A stretch of 64,000 nucleotides of DNA. Origin: an uncultured Pelagibacteraceae bacterium (GTDB taxonomy: Bacteria; Pseudomonadota; Alphaproteobacteria; Pelagibacterales; Pelagibacteraceae). Position numbers and translations under genes: made by a program. The notes under the pieces are model-generated. The model was not told where the DNA came from. It ran no database searches and saw only the letters and a program-made list of their open reading frames with translations. Of this stretch, positions 62,050-64,000 are shown piece after piece (position 1 is the stretch's first letter; every line of letters starts with the position of its first letter). The DNA lies in the NCBI GenBank assembly GCA_902635685.1, contig CACPOY010000001.1, forward strand, positions 1-64,000. The letters run 5' to 3'.

Positions 62050-63235
62050 TAATCATAATTATTATATTTTAGTTAATAAGGGTTTATTAATACCCAAGAG
62101 TGTAAGTAGAAACATTATAAATTTCATCAACCTAAAAAACAAAGATTATGCAATTAATGATCTAAGAGTTTCAAAATATTTAACATATGAAGAATTAAAA
62201 AATCTAAAAAAAGAATTTTTAAAATTTAAAAAAAAATTTTATAAAAAAAAAGAAAATTCAAGAAACTATGCAATATATAAGTTTATAAGTAGCAAATATT
62301 CAAAGAGTAAAAAAATGTATGAAAGACTTTCTTCTAACACAGCTAAAAAAATAAATGGCTATATTCCATCACTTTCAACATTATTGCTTCAATCCAAAAA
62401 AATAAATAAAATTAATCACGATAGAAAAAGTTCAATTGAGATTTTTAATAGTAAATTAAAAAAATTTCTCATCGATTGTGATTTTACTAAACCAGATAAA
62501 AATATGTTTAAAAATTTAAGTAAGGTAATTCACAAATATAAAAATAAAACAAATAAACAAATAATTTTTTTTTCCGCAGTCTGTCCAGACTATTCTACAG
62601 AAAAAATAGGTAACATACATCGATATACTTTCGACAGTATCAAAGGTAATATTGGCTTAGGTGCAAAAAGAATAATTAAATCTAAGAGAAAAATTGAAAA
62701 ATTTTTTAATACGAATAGAATAAATTCTTCACATATTATATCAGTGGGAGATTTTGAGGCTTTTAGTAAAAATAATCAAGAAAGATTAAAATTAAGTGAA
62801 AAAGAAATTTTATCAGAAATTTCAAATTCTCAAGAAAAAATAAATGAAGCTTTTAAAAAGTATAAATTCTTAAAAAGTCAAACTTTCACAAAATACTTTG
62901 GTGGAAAAAATAATTGGCTTAAGACTAAAAAATTTTTCAAAGAAAAAATTAAAAATTACGATTTTGGAAACTCAAAAATTTCTGTTATTAAATTCAAAAA
63001 AATACTTAAATCTAGACTTAAATTATATAAAAGATGGTATGGCGATTTAACTGAGAAAGAATATGAGGATATCCTTATAGATCAAGCTGCTGAGTATGCA
63101 TCTATGGGATATCTTATAGAAAATAAATTTAAAGATGCTATCATAATAGGAGCGGACCATCATAGAATGATAGACTTTTACTTGATTAAATCTAATATTG
63201 TTGTTATTTATTTGAAAAAAAATTACGAGACATGA
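62042..63235 (+). CDS. Unrecognised 397-aa protein
   Basis: I do not recognise the family. The chain is soluble. An N-terminal part of about 160 residues is helical and lysine-rich. The more conserved-looking core contains FFSAVCPDYSTEK, NIHRYTFDSIKGNIGLGAKR, SSHIISVGDFEAFS, TKYFGGKNNWLKTKKFF, and a late DQAAEYASMGYLI plus AIIIGADHHRMIDFYL. The clustered Cys/Asp/Glu/His residues suggest an enzyme. Overlaps of 8 and 4 nt with its neighbours place it in the same pathway as the flavin monooxygenase and 2OG oxygenase. Confidence 0.75.
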   Translation: MINNHNYYILVNKGLLIPKSVSRNIINFINLKNKDYAINDLRVSKYLTYEELKNLKKEFLKFKKKFYKKKENSRNYAIYKFISSKYSKSKKMYERLSSNTAKKINGYIPSLSTLLLQSKKINKINHDRKSSIEIFNSKLKKFLIDCDFTKPDKNMFKNLSKVIHKYKNKTNKQIIFFSAVCPDYSTEKIGNIHRYTFDSIKGNIGLGAKRIIKSKRKIEKFFNTNRINSSHIISVGDFEAFSKNNQERLKLSEKEILSEISNSQEKINEAFKKYKFLKSQTFTKYFGGKNNWLKTKKFFKEKIKNYDFGNSKISVIKFKKILKSRLKLYKRWYGDLTEKEYEDILIDQAAEYASMGYLIENKFKDAIIIGADHHRMIDFYLIKSNIVVIYLKKNYET

Positions 63236-63867
63236 TCAACTCAGATAATCATAATATAAAAGAATTCATTAACGACTACAATCATAAAGGCACTATTCAA
63301 ATTTCAAGAGAGAACGGACTATATCCTTTTGATAATGAGGATTTAGAAAAACTCTCGGAATATTGTAAGAATGTAGAAAAAGAATACATACAGATTGGTG
63401 ATGCTGGTGAAAAAAATAATTTAATGGTTGGAAGATTTATGACCGATGTAGATAAACCACAAGTAGTTGAAAACCCTTACTCAAAAAAAGTTATTGATGT
63501 TTTAAATAAACCAAAAGTAAAAAATTTTATAAAAGATATTTTAAATCTACAAGATGATTTTTATTTGAGAAGAATTCAGTTTAATCAAATAGACAAAGAT
63601 TGTTTTGTTGGCTATCATTTGGACACAGATAGCAACCCTGACTATATAGCTGCTGGTGTAATTCAAATGGGTAGCAAATTTGAGGGTGGTTTGTATAGAG
63701 TGTATCAAAAAGATGAGAGTTTTTTTGATTATAAATCTGGTTATGGTGACTTAATTATAAGTAACTGTAAATATCCTCATGAGGTTACTAAAGTTACTGA
63801 GGGTGAAAGAAAATCATTAGTTTTTTTTGTATCAAATCATGGAAGTAATAATAGAAGAAAAAATTAA
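63232..63867 (+). CDS. 2-oxoglutarate/Fe(II)-dependent oxygenase
   Basis: A 211-aa jelly-roll protein. The iron site is His129-x-Asp131 in GYHLDTDS and His183 in YPHEVTKVTEGERKS, with Arg193 placed to bind 2-oxoglutarate. It would hydroxylate or otherwise oxidise a small molecule, probably the group built by this operon. It overlaps the unknown gene by 4 nt and a following partial gene by 29 nt. Confidence 0.85.
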   Translation: MINSDNHNIKEFINDYNHKGTIQISRENGLYPFDNEDLEKLSEYCKNVEKEYIQIGDAGEKNNLMVGRFMTDVDKPQVVENPYSKKVIDVLNKPKVKNFIKDILNLQDDFYLRRIQFNQIDKDCFVGYHLDTDSNPDYIAAGVIQMGSKFEGGLYRVYQKDESFFDYKSGYGDLIISNCKYPHEVTKVTEGERKSLVFFVSNHGSNNRRKN

Positions 63868-64000
63868 ATATTTAGAGAATTACGATCAAAATGGTATAGC
63901 GTTTCCATTTCAATTAGACCAATATTTAAATTCAAAAGATCTAGAAAAAGAATATCTAAAATACAATTCAAAGTCGGAAAAGATATTCAAGAGGAAATTA
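63839..64000 (+). CDS. PhyH-like dioxygenase, N-terminal fragment (runs off the window)
   Basis: An open frame from ATG 63839 to the window end, 54 codons without a stop. It begins MEVIIEEKIKYLENYDQNGI and continues AFPFQLDQYL. The Y-x-x-N-G-I-x-F-P-F opening is typical of phytanoyl-CoA dioxygenase family proteins. The iron-site residues lie beyond the window, so this is a pattern-level call. The 29-nt overlap with the 2OG oxygenase gene indicates coupled expression. Confidence 0.55.
   Translation, partial: MEVIIEEKIKYLENYDQNGIAFPFQLDQYLNSKDLEKEYLKYNSKSEKIFKRKL

Noticed and set aside
62042-63235. Isocyanide synthase (PvcA-type) assignment, suggested by the neighbouring 2OG oxygenase
   Set aside because: I could not find the conserved segments of that family in this protein, so the match would rest on context alone.
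12034-64000. Mobile elements, integrases, prophage or CRISPR in the island
   Set aside because: No transposase, integrase, phage structural gene or regularly spaced repeat was seen in any reading frame or by eye. The repeats seen are short A/T runs.

Overview
This 64 kb window comes from an AT-rich, very compact alphaproteobacterial genome of the SAR11/Pelagibacter type. The evidence is the base composition, 1-11 nt gene overlaps, Lys/Ile/Asn-rich proteins, the alphaproteobacterial forms of L31, L36, S21 and the DUF1013 protein, the split proton-translocating transhydrogenase, and above all the position of the 5S rRNA gene. In Ca. Pelagibacter genomes a known hypervariable region (HVR2) lies between 23S and 5S. 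Here a minus-strand 5S gene (about 11866-11979) is followed on its upstream side by more than 52 kb of cell-surface genes running off the window, with no 23S in sight.

Layout. (1) 1-6832, conserved core, plus strand: transketolase 3' end, gap, pgk, class I fba, a thiE-like gene, efp, an inositol-phosphatase gene, rpmE, a DUF1013 regulator, rpsU (apparently with a non-canonical AUU start) and initiator tRNA-Met. (2) 6834-11979, conserved core, minus strand: 5S rRNA with its own promoter, rpmJ, a 36-aa cytochrome oxidase subunit IV-like peptide, pntA1-pntA2-pntB, transaldolase and a membrane protein. (3) 12034-64000, hypervariable surface-glycan island in blocks of changing strand. These are: GDP-fucose genes (gmd, fcl); a WecA/MraY-type initiating transferase with glycosyltransferases and epimerases; a heptose block (kinase, nucleotidyltransferase, HAD phosphatase, GT9 transferase, gmhA); sulfotransferases, FkbM and other methyltransferases; a Wzm/Wzt-type ABC exporter; two two-subunit thiamine-diphosphate enzymes (E1 alpha/beta and a split transketolase); a second cytidylyltransferase fused to a kinase-like domain that has lost its active-site motif; a DegT aminotransferase; and a carbamoyltransferase.

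The most interesting part is 55580-64000. It encodes what looks like a Dlt-like envelope acylation pathway. The parts are an amino-acid-type adenylating ligase, a 48-aa single-span microprotein coupled by overlaps on both sides, an 88-aa carrier protein, and an MBOAT transferase ending in the hexapeptide FIYFQF (the C-terminal 'acyl shuttle' Tyr motif known from Dlt and related pathways). An acyltransferase-3/SGNH protein follows whose SGNH residues look intact while the AT3 His appears lost. Next to it, on the plus strand, are a luciferase-like flavin monooxygenase, an unrecognised 397-aa protein, a 2OG-Fe(II) oxygenase and the start of a PhyH-like dioxygenase. I infer a pathway that makes and attaches an unusual, possibly oxidised, aminoacyl group to the surface glycan. 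The chemistry is not proven by sequence.

No transposase, integrase, CRISPR array or prophage gene was seen. The island more likely turns over by homologous recombination anchored in the flanking rRNA and core genes than by mobile elements. No gap between genes exceeds 300 bases.
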